NCBI RefSeq assembly: GCF_038443675.1 | Contig: NZ_CP151762.1 | Span: forward strand, 3,569,886-3,633,885 | Direction: 5' to 3' | DNA: 64,000 bases | Source of the DNA: Yoonia sp. G8-12 | GTDB taxonomy: Bacteria; Pseudomonadota; Alphaproteobacteria; Rhodobacterales; Rhodobacteraceae | In this document: one piece after another, positions 57,247-64,000 of the stretch | Numbering within the stretch: position 1 is the stretch's first letter | How the letters are laid out: each line of letters opens with the position of its first letter | Translations under genes and position numbers: made by a program | The notes under the pieces: model-generated | What the model was told of the DNA's origin: nothing | Database searches by the model: none | What the model saw: only the letters and a program-made list of their open reading frames with translations

Positions 57247-57942
57247 ATGATTATTCTTGTGACACTCACCACCATCGCCCACATCGCATCCGGTGCCATC
57301 GCCGTTTTGATGGGCGCCATCACACTCGCCGTCCGAAAAGGTGCGAGGTCCCATATCAACACTGGCCGCGTCTTCACTGAATGTATGGGCCTATCGTCAT
57401 TGCTTGGCGCGGTGCTCGGTTTGATCAAGTTTGAGACCTTCTACATCACGTTTCACGCAGGTGTGTTGGGGATGACCTTGGTCCTGAGCGGGTGGATCCT
57501 TGCAAGGATGCAGAACGGCCATCTTGGTACTCGGTTCGTTGCAATTGGATTTGTGAACTTTCTGAATACCGCAGGACTGGTCGCTGCCGGTTTCTGCGCG
57601 TTGAGTTTACCAGAGCAAACTCTGCGTGGATTTGCGGCCGCCGACTACTTTTTCCTAGCGGGCATGGCGGGCATCGCCTTGGCCAACGACCTTGTCATTC
57701 TCTTGCGCAAGACCCTGTCTGACAGACATCGGATCGCACAGCACCTGTGGCGTATGTGTCTTGGGTTTTTCATCGCAGCCGGTTCTGCGTTCACGGGGCC
57801 GGGAGCGAGCATTTTCCCAAAGGTCGTGCGTGACAGCGGTATTCTCTCGCTTCCCGAACTCACAATCATCCTCCTCATGTTGTTTTGGCTTTTCCGGATC
57901 GTGTTTGGGAAGGGGCGTCGCCCACTTTTGAAACGGTCTTGA
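57247..57942 (+). CDS. Polytopic membrane protein (DUF2306-like)
   Basis: Protein of 231 residues with about six hydrophobic helices. The N-terminal half resembles the DUF2306 pattern, with HIASGAIAVLMGAITLAVRKG and HINTGRVFTECM. Function unknown. It faces the membrane AraC regulator divergently, so it is a likely target of it. The ATG at 57247 is chosen; an earlier in-frame codon at 57067 lies in the regulator's promoter area. Confidence 0.8.
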   Translation: MIILVTLTTIAHIASGAIAVLMGAITLAVRKGARSHINTGRVFTECMGLSSLLGAVLGLIKFETFYITFHAGVLGMTLVLSGWILARMQNGHLGTRFVAIGFVNFLNTAGLVAAGFCALSLPEQTLRGFAAADYFFLAGMAGIALANDLVILLRKTLSDRHRIAQHLWRMCLGFFIAAGSAFTGPGASIFPKVVRDSGILSLPELTIILLMLFWLFRIVFGKGRRPLLKRS

Positions 57943-58068
57943 TGCCAGACAACAACAGGCTGCTCCGCTCAAAGCACAAACATCTGCAATTCTCCAACCA
58001 AAGGCTCATCTCACTGAGCCCCCAAACTTAACCAACGCGCGCTAATGCGCACAAAGAAAGAGAAGACT

Positions 58069-58911
58069 ATGAAACCTATTACAACAATCACTGCGACCAT
58101 GCTGGCCATCCTACCCGTTAGCGTCTTCGCGCAAGACGCCGCAGAAAACGCTGCCGAAGACACCTTCGCTGGGCACGGTATCTTTTTCACCGTTTCTGGT
58201 GGGTTGGTCTCTGCGCCATCTTTCCTTGGCAGTGGCGAGGCTTCGGTTTACGCGCTCCCAAATATCTCGGTTGCCATTGGCGACCGCCTAAATGTCTCCT
58301 TGCTCGACGGGGTGTCATATGATGTCTACAAGGACGACAATCTTTCCGCAGGGGCAACCTTAACATATGATTTTGGCCGCGAAGATACCCCTTCTGAACA
58401 CGCGCTGTTGCTGTCCAGCGTCCCAAATTCAGAGATCGCTGGACTGGGTGACATTGAAGAGACCGCCGTAGTCGGTGGGTACATCGAATACATCTACGGG
58501 AACATGCAAGCCACGCTTGAGATACGCAAAGGTGTCGACGGCGGACATGACGGGATCGTCGGAGACGTCGATGTCACTTACAACGCGCCCGTCGAGATCT
58601 TTGGCAAGCAATCTGTCATCTCTTTTGGCCCGACGGCCAGTTTCTCAGATGACAGCTATGCGAGCACTTTCTTTGATGTCTCCGCCGCACAATCCGCAGC
58701 CTCCGGCATCAGTGAATATGATGCAGACGGTGGTCTCATGTCGTACGGTTTGCATGCGTCCGCTTACGTGCCTCTCAATCAGAATGTGGCACTTGTTGGA
58801 TTTGCCGCGTTTGATCAACTCACCGGAGACGTGGCTGAGTCTTCGATCGTGCAAGAGCGTGGTGCAGAAGAGCAGGTGACCGCCGGATTGATCCTCAACT
58901 ACACCTTTTGA
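58069..58911 (+). CDS. MipA/OmpV family outer-membrane protein
   Basis: Protein of 280 residues with a signal peptide ending in VFAQD and a beta-barrel ending in QVTAGLILNYTF (terminal Phe). The family pattern GSGEASVYALPNISVAIGDRLNVSLLDGVSY is clear. Some members bind lytic enzymes, others are induced by stress. It follows the membrane gene by 126 bases. The ATG at 58069 follows AAGAGAAG. Confidence 0.86.
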   Translation: MKPITTITATMLAILPVSVFAQDAAENAAEDTFAGHGIFFTVSGGLVSAPSFLGSGEASVYALPNISVAIGDRLNVSLLDGVSYDVYKDDNLSAGATLTYDFGREDTPSEHALLLSSVPNSEIAGLGDIEETAVVGGYIEYIYGNMQATLEIRKGVDGGHDGIVGDVDVTYNAPVEIFGKQSVISFGPTASFSDDSYASTFFDVSAAQSAASGISEYDADGGLMSYGLHASAYVPLNQNVALVGFAAFDQLTGDVAESSIVQERGAEEQVTAGLILNYTF

Positions 58912-58940
58912 TGATTTGAAGGGCGAAGAGGGTAACACCC

Positions 58941-59105
58941 ATGATTAAGTTCAAATATCTTTGTATCAATGTGATCTTGGTTATGGTTGTTGCCTTCGCC
59001 GGCCACGCGAGCGTCGCGCCGCTGTCCTTGCAAAAGGGAAATTGGCCCACGGATGACGCGCTCTACCATCACGCTTCTGAAGCCGCTGCAGTATCGAGGA
59101 CGTAG
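58941..59105 (+). CDS. Possible small secreted protein, unknown function
   Basis: A 54-codon reading frame starts at 58941 after GAAGAGGG and has a hydrophobic signal-like N-terminus (INVILVMVVAFAGHASVA). No family recognised. It lies 29 bases after the MipA gene on the same strand. It might be a real small exported protein or the remnant of a longer gene. Confidence 0.4.
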   Translation: MIKFKYLCINVILVMVVAFAGHASVAPLSLQKGNWPTDDALYHHASEAAAVSRT

Positions 59106-59243
59106 GCGCGCCGCTCTAAGGGATCGTCTGACATGGCTGTCAATTTCGATCCGGGCATATGAATCCCAGCATCGTTTTCGCCACCGTCCTGCAAACCAAT
59201 CTTTGTACCGCGCACCACCAAATTCAAGCCAAGGAGAAGGCAA

Positions 59244-59804
59244 ATGACAAATGCTCTAAAACAACGGATTATTGGCCTTTGTATTCTGGTAGCATTTCCC
59301 CTTTTCGGCGGCGGACAAGCGATGTTGGGCACCGAGTTACACGGGCTTGGCCTATTCTTGTGTCTGATCAATTCGCTCGTTGTGATTTTAGCCGGGTTTT
59401 TGATGCGTTCGGTCATGGCGACATCTGCGCCACGAAGCGGAGACATCTATTTTGGTACCCGTATGGCTGAGGGCTTGTTCTTGGGACTAAGCGTCTTGGG
59501 TGTTCATGGGAGTTTCCTGGGTCTGACGATGACCAGCAACACCCTCTACCAGATTGCGATGACTGTGCTTGGCCTCGGCAGCTTGCCGATATGTCGCTGG
59601 CTGATCGGTTCAAATTTCGTGCCGAAGTGGCTCGGAACATCGGGTTTTGTAGGATATCTATGTCTCGTTGCCGCGATGGGCGCCGCGGCATACGGCGCCG
59701 AGACGGCGTCGGTGGCACTGTTGCTGCCAGGAGCCGTATTCGAGGTCTCGTTTGGTCTTTTTCTCGCTCTGCGAGGACGGAAGTATGTGCGGCAAAGTCT
59801 ATAG
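59244..59804 (+). CDS. DUF4386/DUF4345-like membrane protein
   Basis: Protein of 186 residues with six hydrophobic helices and a pattern close to small six-helix membrane families of unknown function. AAGGAGAAGG lies just before the ATG, so it looks well translated. It follows the MipA gene and the small frame on the same strand; a link to the membrane AraC regulator is possible. Confidence 0.7.
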   Translation: MTNALKQRIIGLCILVAFPLFGGGQAMLGTELHGLGLFLCLINSLVVILAGFLMRSVMATSAPRSGDIYFGTRMAEGLFLGLSVLGVHGSFLGLTMTSNTLYQIAMTVLGLGSLPICRWLIGSNFVPKWLGTSGFVGYLCLVAAMGAAAYGAETASVALLLPGAVFEVSFGLFLALRGRKYVRQSL

Positions 59805-60036
59805 AATGACTATTCCTGCGGTTTCGCGCCTCGCCACAGGGCCAATCTGACAAACTGACGGTGCCAAATTAATGGGTCCTGACCCCATTCCTCTCACGGC
59901 CCAGAGCTGCCATTGGCGCCCCGTGGAGTGAACGGCTGGTCTGAGCCTCGTTGACCAATGATGCACTTCCCACCAACGTCCGCTTAGGGATATTCCTCTC
60001 AATCACCAGGTCAACGAGCCAGTCTCAGTGCGACAC
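59805..60036. repeat. Spacer with an inverted repeat and repeat fragments
   Basis: No gene. It contains the near-palindrome AATGGGTCCTGACCCCATT (59871-59889), followed by a GAACGGCTGGT segment similar to 55621. This is the look of short palindromic intergenic elements. Confidence 0.45.
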
Positions 60037-60393
60037 CTAATCAGAGAGACATATTTTGTTTCCATCCAGATCCCGGACATAAGCAGAGAACTTGGGCCCA
60101 CGCTGGTGCGGCGCTCCCTCGCAGGTGCCCCCGAGCTCTATGGCCAAAGCGTACATTCTCCTGACATCCTCTTCGCCGCCAACACAAAACCCAACCATTG
60201 TTCCATTACCGTTTGTCGCAGGCTTTTCATCAAAGGGTTTGGCCGCAGCGAAGGCAAAATCCGCACCAAGCCAGTAAGTCATTCTGTCTGAGGGTGACAT
60301 GCTTTGAAGGCCCGACTGCGCAAAGAGCGCGTTGTAGAAGGTTCTTGCAGCGGCCATGTCGTTCGTTCCTACAACAAAGTAGTTCATTTTCAT
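60037..60393 (-). CDS. VOC family (glyoxalase-like) protein
   Basis: Protein of 118 residues with the VOC fold: MNYFVVGTNDMAAARTFYNALF opens the first module and GPKFSAYVRDLDGNKI closes the second. It would bind a metal and a small substrate; the substrate is not predictable. Divergent from a WYL regulator across about 96 bases that contain a palindrome. Confidence 0.88.
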   Translation of the reverse strand: MKMNYFVVGTNDMAAARTFYNALFAQSGLQSMSPSDRMTYWLGADFAFAAAKPFDEKPATNGNGTMVGFCVGGEEDVRRMYALAIELGGTCEGAPHQRGPKFSAYVRDLDGNKICLSD

Positions 60394-60465
60394 CGTTTCA
60401 TCTCCTGTGTGCCAGTCGCTTCAGCCCGGCGTTGTTTCAGTGACTCAGGATGTATCGACTAATAT

Positions 60466-60478
60466 GACATTTTATGTC
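60466..60478. promoter_or_regulatory. Palindromic operator candidate between VOC and WYL genes
   Basis: GACAT-TTT-ATGTC, 11 bases before the WYL regulator ATG and within the shared divergent promoter region. A dyad at this position fits autoregulation by a YafY/WYL-type repressor. Confidence 0.5.
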
Positions 60479-60489
60479 TTATTTGATTC

Positions 60490-61224
60490 ATGGCACGGAC
60501 GAATGCGCAAGACAGGCTGAGACGATTGGAGTTGCTTGCAGTTCAGCTCAAGCAGGATGCCCATTGTACGGTCAAAGATCTGGCGCAACAGCATGATGTC
60601 AGCGCACGCACGATCGCGCGCGATCTGGCGCTTATGCGGGACCAAGGCATGCAGATCGACGCAGATCGCGGACGTGGAGGCGGTGTGCGCCTTGACCGAA
60701 ACTGGGGCGTTGGTCGAATGAACCTGACATATGCCGAGGCGGTCGATCTCCTTATCAGCATCGCAGTTGCGGAGCAGATGAACTCACCGATGTTGCTAGC
60801 GAACCTCGCTTCGGTAAGACGGCAGCTAGTGGCTTCGTTCTCGCCCGAGAAACGCAATAAGGTGAACCGGCTCAAGTCCCGTATCTTGATAGGTGTCACG
60901 GCATCGACTTATGTTCAGGCCGGCGCCAAGGCCCCACCAAAAAGGGTTGTGCAAGCCGTGCATCAGGCCTTTGTCGATCAAAAGGTATTGGAGCTTCGTT
61001 ATCAACGAGAAGACGGTGCCATCTCCGACCGGCAAATCGAGCCGCAGTATCTGTTGTTGAAATATCCTATTTGGTACGTCGTTGCGATCGATCGTCTGAC
61101 AGACGAACCAAGGACATTTCGGTGCGATCGGATGCTTGAGGCTTCAATGTGCGAAGCGCGTTTCAAGCTCCTGTCGAAAGAAGCGTTCCAACCCTCGTTG
61201 GTTGTTGATGACCAGTCGCTGTGA
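60490..61224 (+). CDS. WYL-domain transcriptional regulator (YafY family)
   Basis: Protein of 244 residues. The N-terminal HTH_11 domain is RRLELLAVQLKQDAHCTVKDLAQQHDVSARTIARDLALMRDQG. The WYL domain (about 150-230) includes LELRYQREDGAISDRQIEPQYLLLKYPIWYVVAIDRL. Such regulators sense a small ligand or DNA-related signal. The divergent VOC gene is the probable target. Confidence 0.9.
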   Translation: MARTNAQDRLRRLELLAVQLKQDAHCTVKDLAQQHDVSARTIARDLALMRDQGMQIDADRGRGGGVRLDRNWGVGRMNLTYAEAVDLLISIAVAEQMNSPMLLANLASVRRQLVASFSPEKRNKVNRLKSRILIGVTASTYVQAGAKAPPKRVVQAVHQAFVDQKVLELRYQREDGAISDRQIEPQYLLLKYPIWYVVAIDRLTDEPRTFRCDRMLEASMCEARFKLLSKEAFQPSLVVDDQSL

Positions 61225-61378
61225 TCGAACCACGGCCGGTCAGCGGGCAGACATTCAATGGCAAATCCGCCCCGCATTCCACACACTGGCGCGAACCACA
61301 GCGAACAACCGCTGTGAGCCCAGTTTGACCGATCCTGCAAGATGTACGAACGGCAGCTCCGACGCCAAAGTTTACAGG
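61225..61378. repeat. Intergenic stretch with a repeat fragment
   Basis: About 150 bases between convergent genes with no supportable gene. Pieces such as GAACGGCAGCTCC resemble the dispersed repeat fragments seen at 54.9 and 62.8 kb. Confidence 0.35.
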
Positions 61379-62380
61379 TCAAAGCCTGAACAACCCAAGG
61401 TGTTCGACAACTTCGCGTTTGGTAGCGTTTGTTCGGTCTCGTGCAATCTCCGTACCTTTTCTAATTACGTCTAAGACATAGGCGGGGTCTTTCGACAGTT
61501 GCGCTCTTCGCGTCCGAATAGGAGCAAGCAGCTCTTGCAGTATGCCGTCCAGTCGTTTTTTAACCACTCCGTCGCCAAGCCCGCCTCGCTGGTACTTTGC
61601 CGTCAGCTCTTCAACAGCGATCTTGTCTTCATCAAACGCGTCCAGATACGCGAAGACAACATTGCCTTCGACCTGTCCGGGGTCTTCGACACGCAAATGG
61701 TTCGGATCGGTAAACATCGCTTTGACGGCGGCGCTGATTTCATCTGGCGATGCCGAAAGTGGAATAGCGTTGCCACCTGATTTAGACATCTTCGCTTTGC
61801 CGTCGATGCCGGGAAGCCGTCCGGCCCTTGGGATAACAGCGACGGCCTCGGGAAGTACCTTTCGGTTAGCGGTGGAATTGATCCGACGCACTATCTCATT
61901 GGTCTGTTCTATGAGTGGCGCTTGGTCGTCGCCCACTGGGACCACGGTTGCTTTGAATGCAGTGATATCAGCGGCTTGTGCCGCCGGGTAGCATAGAAAG
62001 CCCGCAGGTATATCACGGCCAAATCCACGCGTCCGGATTTCATCTTTAATCGTTGGATTGCGTTCTAGGCGGGATACAGTGACGAAGTTGAGATACAGCA
62101 TCGACAGTTCCGCAAGCGCTGGTAGATGCGATTGCAGGCAGATTGTCGTGCGCGTTGGATCGATGCCGACAGCAAGATAATCAAGAGCAACTTCCATCAC
62201 GCTGCGTCGTACCTTTTCAGGATCATGAGCGTTATCGGTTAGTGCTTGAGTATCCGCCAGAAGCAAAAATTGCTCATGACTGTCTTGGTACGCCAAACGG
62301 TTTGCAAGCGAACCTGCGTAGTGGCCGATATGAAGAGGCCCCGTCGTGCGGTCTCCGGTAAGAATGACTGGTTTGGTCAT
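61379..62380 (-). CDS. trpS: Tryptophan--tRNA ligase
   Basis: Class I aminoacyl-tRNA synthetase of 333 residues. The HIGH-type motif is TGPLHIGHYAGS near the N-terminus, and the KMSKS loop is KAKMSKSGGNAI. GFLCYPAAQAADITAF and GDDQAPLIEQTNEIVRRIN are conserved. The ATG at 62380 is preferred because GAGGA lies 7-11 bases upstream; further starts at 62386 and 62419 are possible. Upstream lies a Trp-codon leader and terminator that should make expression depend on charged tRNA-Trp. Its place in the accessory region suggests a second trpS copy. Confidence 0.94.
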   Translation of the reverse strand: MTKPVILTGDRTTGPLHIGHYAGSLANRLAYQDSHEQFLLLADTQALTDNAHDPEKVRRSVMEVALDYLAVGIDPTRTTICLQSHLPALAELSMLYLNFVTVSRLERNPTIKDEIRTRGFGRDIPAGFLCYPAAQAADITAFKATVVPVGDDQAPLIEQTNEIVRRINSTANRKVLPEAVAVIPRAGRLPGIDGKAKMSKSGGNAIPLSASPDEISAAVKAMFTDPNHLRVEDPGQVEGNVVFAYLDAFDEDKIAVEELTAKYQRGGLGDGVVKKRLDGILQELLAPIRTRRAQLSKDPAYVLDVIRKGTEIARDRTNATKREVVEHLGLFRL

Positions 62381-62424
62381 GAGCATGTCCTCGTTGAGAA
62401 GAGGTACCGCAGGACGCATGGAAA

Positions 62425-62450
62425 CAAAAAAGGCCGCCCAAACGGCGACC
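62425..62450 (-). terminator. Attenuator terminator (3:4 hairpin) of trpS
   Basis: On the minus strand, GGTCGCC (62444-62450) pairs with GGCGGCC (62432-62438) around a 5-base loop and is followed by TTTTTT (62426-62431). It ends transcription about 45 bases before the trpS ATG. The first arm is also able to pair with GGCGAC at 62471-62476, so the terminator and an antiterminator exclude each other. Confidence 0.85.
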
Positions 62451-62488
62451 TCGGAATAAAATACTGTCCAGTCGCCTTATGAGGAGAC
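62444..62488 (-). promoter_or_regulatory. Antiterminator and pause structures of the trpS leader
   Basis: Three segments can pair in alternative ways on the minus strand. Segment 1 is GTCTCC (62483-62488), segment 2 GGCGAC (62471-62476), and segment 3 GTCGCC (62444-62449). Segments 2 and 3 match perfectly (antiterminator); 1 and 2 match in five of six positions (pause hairpin). Segment 1 lies just past the Trp codons, where a stalled ribosome would cover it. Confidence 0.75.
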
Positions 62489-62527
62489 CAGCCACCAAAA
62501 GTTCGAGATGATTTTTGTGCTTTCCAT
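62477..62527 (-). CDS. trpS leader peptide with tandem Trp codons
   Basis: A 16-codon frame encoding MESTKIISNFWWLVSS. Two consecutive TGG codons occupy 62492-62497, and the TAA stop is directly before segment 2 of the attenuator. Too short for normal gene finders. Two Trp in 16 residues, placed exactly as in known trp leaders, is far beyond chance. The ribosome site is weak (AGGA about 14 bases upstream). Confidence 0.8.
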   Translation of the reverse strand: MESTKIISNFWWLVSS

Positions 62528-62534
62528 AGAACTG

Positions 62535-62563
62535 CATGTAATCCTCTAACCAAGGTCGGTCAA
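62535..62563 (-). promoter_or_regulatory. Possible promoter of the trpS leader
   Basis: On the minus strand TTGACC (62558-62563), 17 bases, then TACATG (62535-62540). This would start transcription very close to the leader ATG at 62527, so either the leader is nearly leaderless or a promoter further upstream is used. Confidence 0.35.
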
Positions 62564-63113
62564 TACGGCATCGCTTATATAGGGATTGAGCGTCTGAAGC
62601 GGACTCTCGCGCATCCGCAGCGAATTCACCCTCTGTCCCTCGCCTAGTTGGTCGAATCCGGTCGCAGCGAAAGGACAGTCTGAAATCTCACGGGTTTAGT
62701 GCTCGTGAACGGCCAGTCTGGGGAAATCTGCTGCGCCGCCGAATTTCTCGCGCGGCATCTGCGAAGCGTTTCTGCGTCAGCAAAAGCCGCGTGAGCAAAA
62801 GGCAGCATAGTCCGCATCTTGTAAGTTCGACGTCTGATCTATGCTGCGACATACACGAACGGCCGGTTGAATCGCTGCGCGGAAGCACGAACTTTTTCGC
62901 TCATGCCGCATTCTTCACGCTGCGAGCGCACGCAGCACAAGATCACAATGGCCGAGTCGGGCTCAAACCTGCCGTCCGCTGCGCAGTCCACGAAGGTCCG
63001 CTGTGGGCCGTCCTCGAAGAGCTCGGGCACAGAACGACGTTGGATGCTGCGCTGCCTCCGAGGTCGGCAAGGAGCCCAAAACTGCTTGATGCTGCGCCGG
63101 GCTCGAACTACCG
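62564..63113. repeat. Non-coding region with degenerate dispersed repeat fragments
   Basis: About 550 bases without a supportable gene. At 62885-62965 it aligns with the inverted sequence at 55691-55772 (shared GCGCACGCAGCA core). At 62995-63030 AGGTCCGCTGTGGG recurs in variant form at 53205 and 54868. It reads like the remains of several old repeat copies. Confidence 0.5.
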
Positions 63114-63914
63114 CTAGGAGACGTTTGGCAAGGACAGGCACATTTCAGACTGAACGATAAAGCGATGAGCCCCAAGCTTCTGCACAAGAGAACACAAGGC
63201 GTTGTCAGCGGAATCGACATTGACCAATGTCAGCGAGCCGACTGTGGCTGCCGCAGCGAGGAGGTCTTCCAAAGCCGAGGGCTCGCTGGCGGCAATCTGA
63301 TGCACGAGGCCACCTGCGCCGATGATGACTCCGCCTTTTCCATGTAGGAAGGGCGTCAGCTGTGCGCCGTAAAGGGATTCCGTCGCGTTTTGCCAAGATG
63401 GCTTCCAGGTCGAATACCGCTGAATGACATTGGCAACGGTGCCGAAATCCGACAATTCGCATGAGGACCGATCAGGAGACGGATGATCAAGCCGATAGCA
63501 GTCGAGCTTCCTGGTCACACCAAATCCCATCTTCCGATAAAGACGTTCAGCGCCTGTGTTTCCCTCGATAACCTCAAGCCAAAAGTTCTCGATTCCGGCA
63601 TTCTCCGCCGCACGTATCGCCGCCATACCCAAACGAGACGCCAATCCCCGGCCTCTGTGGCCAATCCGTGTTCCGCTGCCTATCAGATACCGTTTGGTGT
63701 TCCGCGTCGCGACGTTCCAAAACCCGATGACTTCATCATCGTCAACGGCGACGAAGGACGCCTCGGGGTCAAAACCTCTCGAGCTCAGCGCCGCTTTGAA
63801 CGTGTCTGCATCTGGTTGCAACGGAACGATATAGTCAGAAAACGCGACAAGCATGGCGCAATGCAGAGCACCCAGGTCAAGGCCGGATCCGGAAAACGAA
63901 ACAATTCGTGTCAT
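63114..63914 (-). CDS. GNAT family N-acetyltransferase
   Basis: Protein of 266 residues. The N-terminal GNAT module carries the acetyl-CoA loop GTRIGHRGRGLASRLGMAAIRAAENAG and the following ERLYRKMGFGVTRKLDCYRL. The C-terminal ~100 residues form a second, weaker module (GGLVHQIAASEPSALEDLLAAAATVG). Substrate unknown. The ATG at 63914 gives MTRIVSF; the frame runs on to 63980 without a clear start. Confidence 0.85.
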   Translation of the reverse strand: MTRIVSFSGSGLDLGALHCAMLVAFSDYIVPLQPDADTFKAALSSRGFDPEASFVAVDDDEVIGFWNVATRNTKRYLIGSGTRIGHRGRGLASRLGMAAIRAAENAGIENFWLEVIEGNTGAERLYRKMGFGVTRKLDCYRLDHPSPDRSSCELSDFGTVANVIQRYSTWKPSWQNATESLYGAQLTPFLHGKGGVIIGAGGLVHQIAASEPSALEDLLAAAATVGSLTLVNVDSADNALCSLVQKLGAHRFIVQSEMCLSLPNVS

Positions 63915-64000
63915 CTTCGTGCTTTCATAACTCCAGGATGCGCACAGACGCAAAGAACGGTTTTTTTGCTCGGCGCACAAGTCGTTGAGGTCATTTTCTT

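Noticed and set aside
62274..62537. An 87-residue frame covering the trpS leader
   Set aside because: It runs across the terminator and into trpS in another frame; the 16-residue Trp-rich frame fits the RNA structures instead.
62791..63160. Open frames upstream of the GNAT gene at 62.8-63.2 kb
   Set aside because: They coincide with degenerate repeat sequence and show no family pattern or ribosome site.
51290..64000. tRNA-Cys attachment-site duplication
   Set aside because: I looked for a second copy of the tRNA 3' end (GGTTCGATTCC plus ACTCGCC) and found none in the window.
1..64000. CRISPR arrays or rRNA genes
   Set aside because: No regularly spaced direct repeats and no rRNA-like stretches were seen.

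Overview
This 64 kb window looks like chromosome from a marine alphaproteobacterium of the Rhodobacteraceae (Roseobacter group). The evidence is the gene order (fhs-folD; an lhr-like helicase with pdeM; a tad pilus cluster; scoA/scoB; dprA-topA; tldD facing a cox operon that runs into surf1-thrC-M16 protease; apt-mtnP; ptsP-lysC), together with GC-rich codon use. I cannot name the species from sequence alone.

Layout. 1-4.1 kb: end of fhs, folD, and a ligase-associated repair pair (pdeM and a DEXH helicase). 4.2-16.5 kb: a minus-strand tad/flp pilus cluster with two Flp pilins, cpaB, the secretin cpaC, an OmpA lipoprotein, tadZ, tadA, tadB, tadC, two TPR proteins, the prepilin peptidase and an AAA ATPase. 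Hairpins divide it into sub-units. 16.8-25 kb: lytic transglycosylase, CoA-transferase genes with a small unknown gene between the subunits, topA, dprA and tldD. 25.2-32.7 kb: cytochrome c oxidase subunits II and III with assembly genes (ctaB, ctaG, surf1), then thrC, an M16 peptidase and an acetyltransferase. 32.8-51 kb: mostly housekeeping and transport genes (FAD dehydrogenase, apt, mtnP, SulP transporter, ptsP, lysC, NUDIX, histone-deacetylase-like hydrolase, modABC, waaA, neuC-like epimerase).

A tRNA-Cys at 51.2 kb marks the change to an accessory region that runs to the end of the window. It holds a decayed IS1182-type element, a compact tyrosine recombinase, a MarR regulator, a membrane-anchored AraC-type regulator next to small membrane and outer-membrane genes, a VOC protein facing a WYL regulator, a tryptophanyl-tRNA synthetase, a GNAT protein, and fragments of degenerate dispersed repeats.

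The most interesting item is the leader of trpS (62.4-62.56 kb). It encodes a 16-residue peptide with tandem Trp codons, followed by mutually exclusive hairpins ending in an intrinsic terminator. This is a complete ribosome-mediated attenuator placed before an aminoacyl-tRNA synthetase gene rather than a trp biosynthetic operon. A second pattern runs through the core: five conserved genes are each broken by one missing base in a short G or C run, and a sixth by a slip in a GC dinucleotide tract. That is more likely a consensus-sequence problem than biology, and it affects how these genes should be read. Four copies of a short stem-loop repeat with compensating arm changes lie between core genes.
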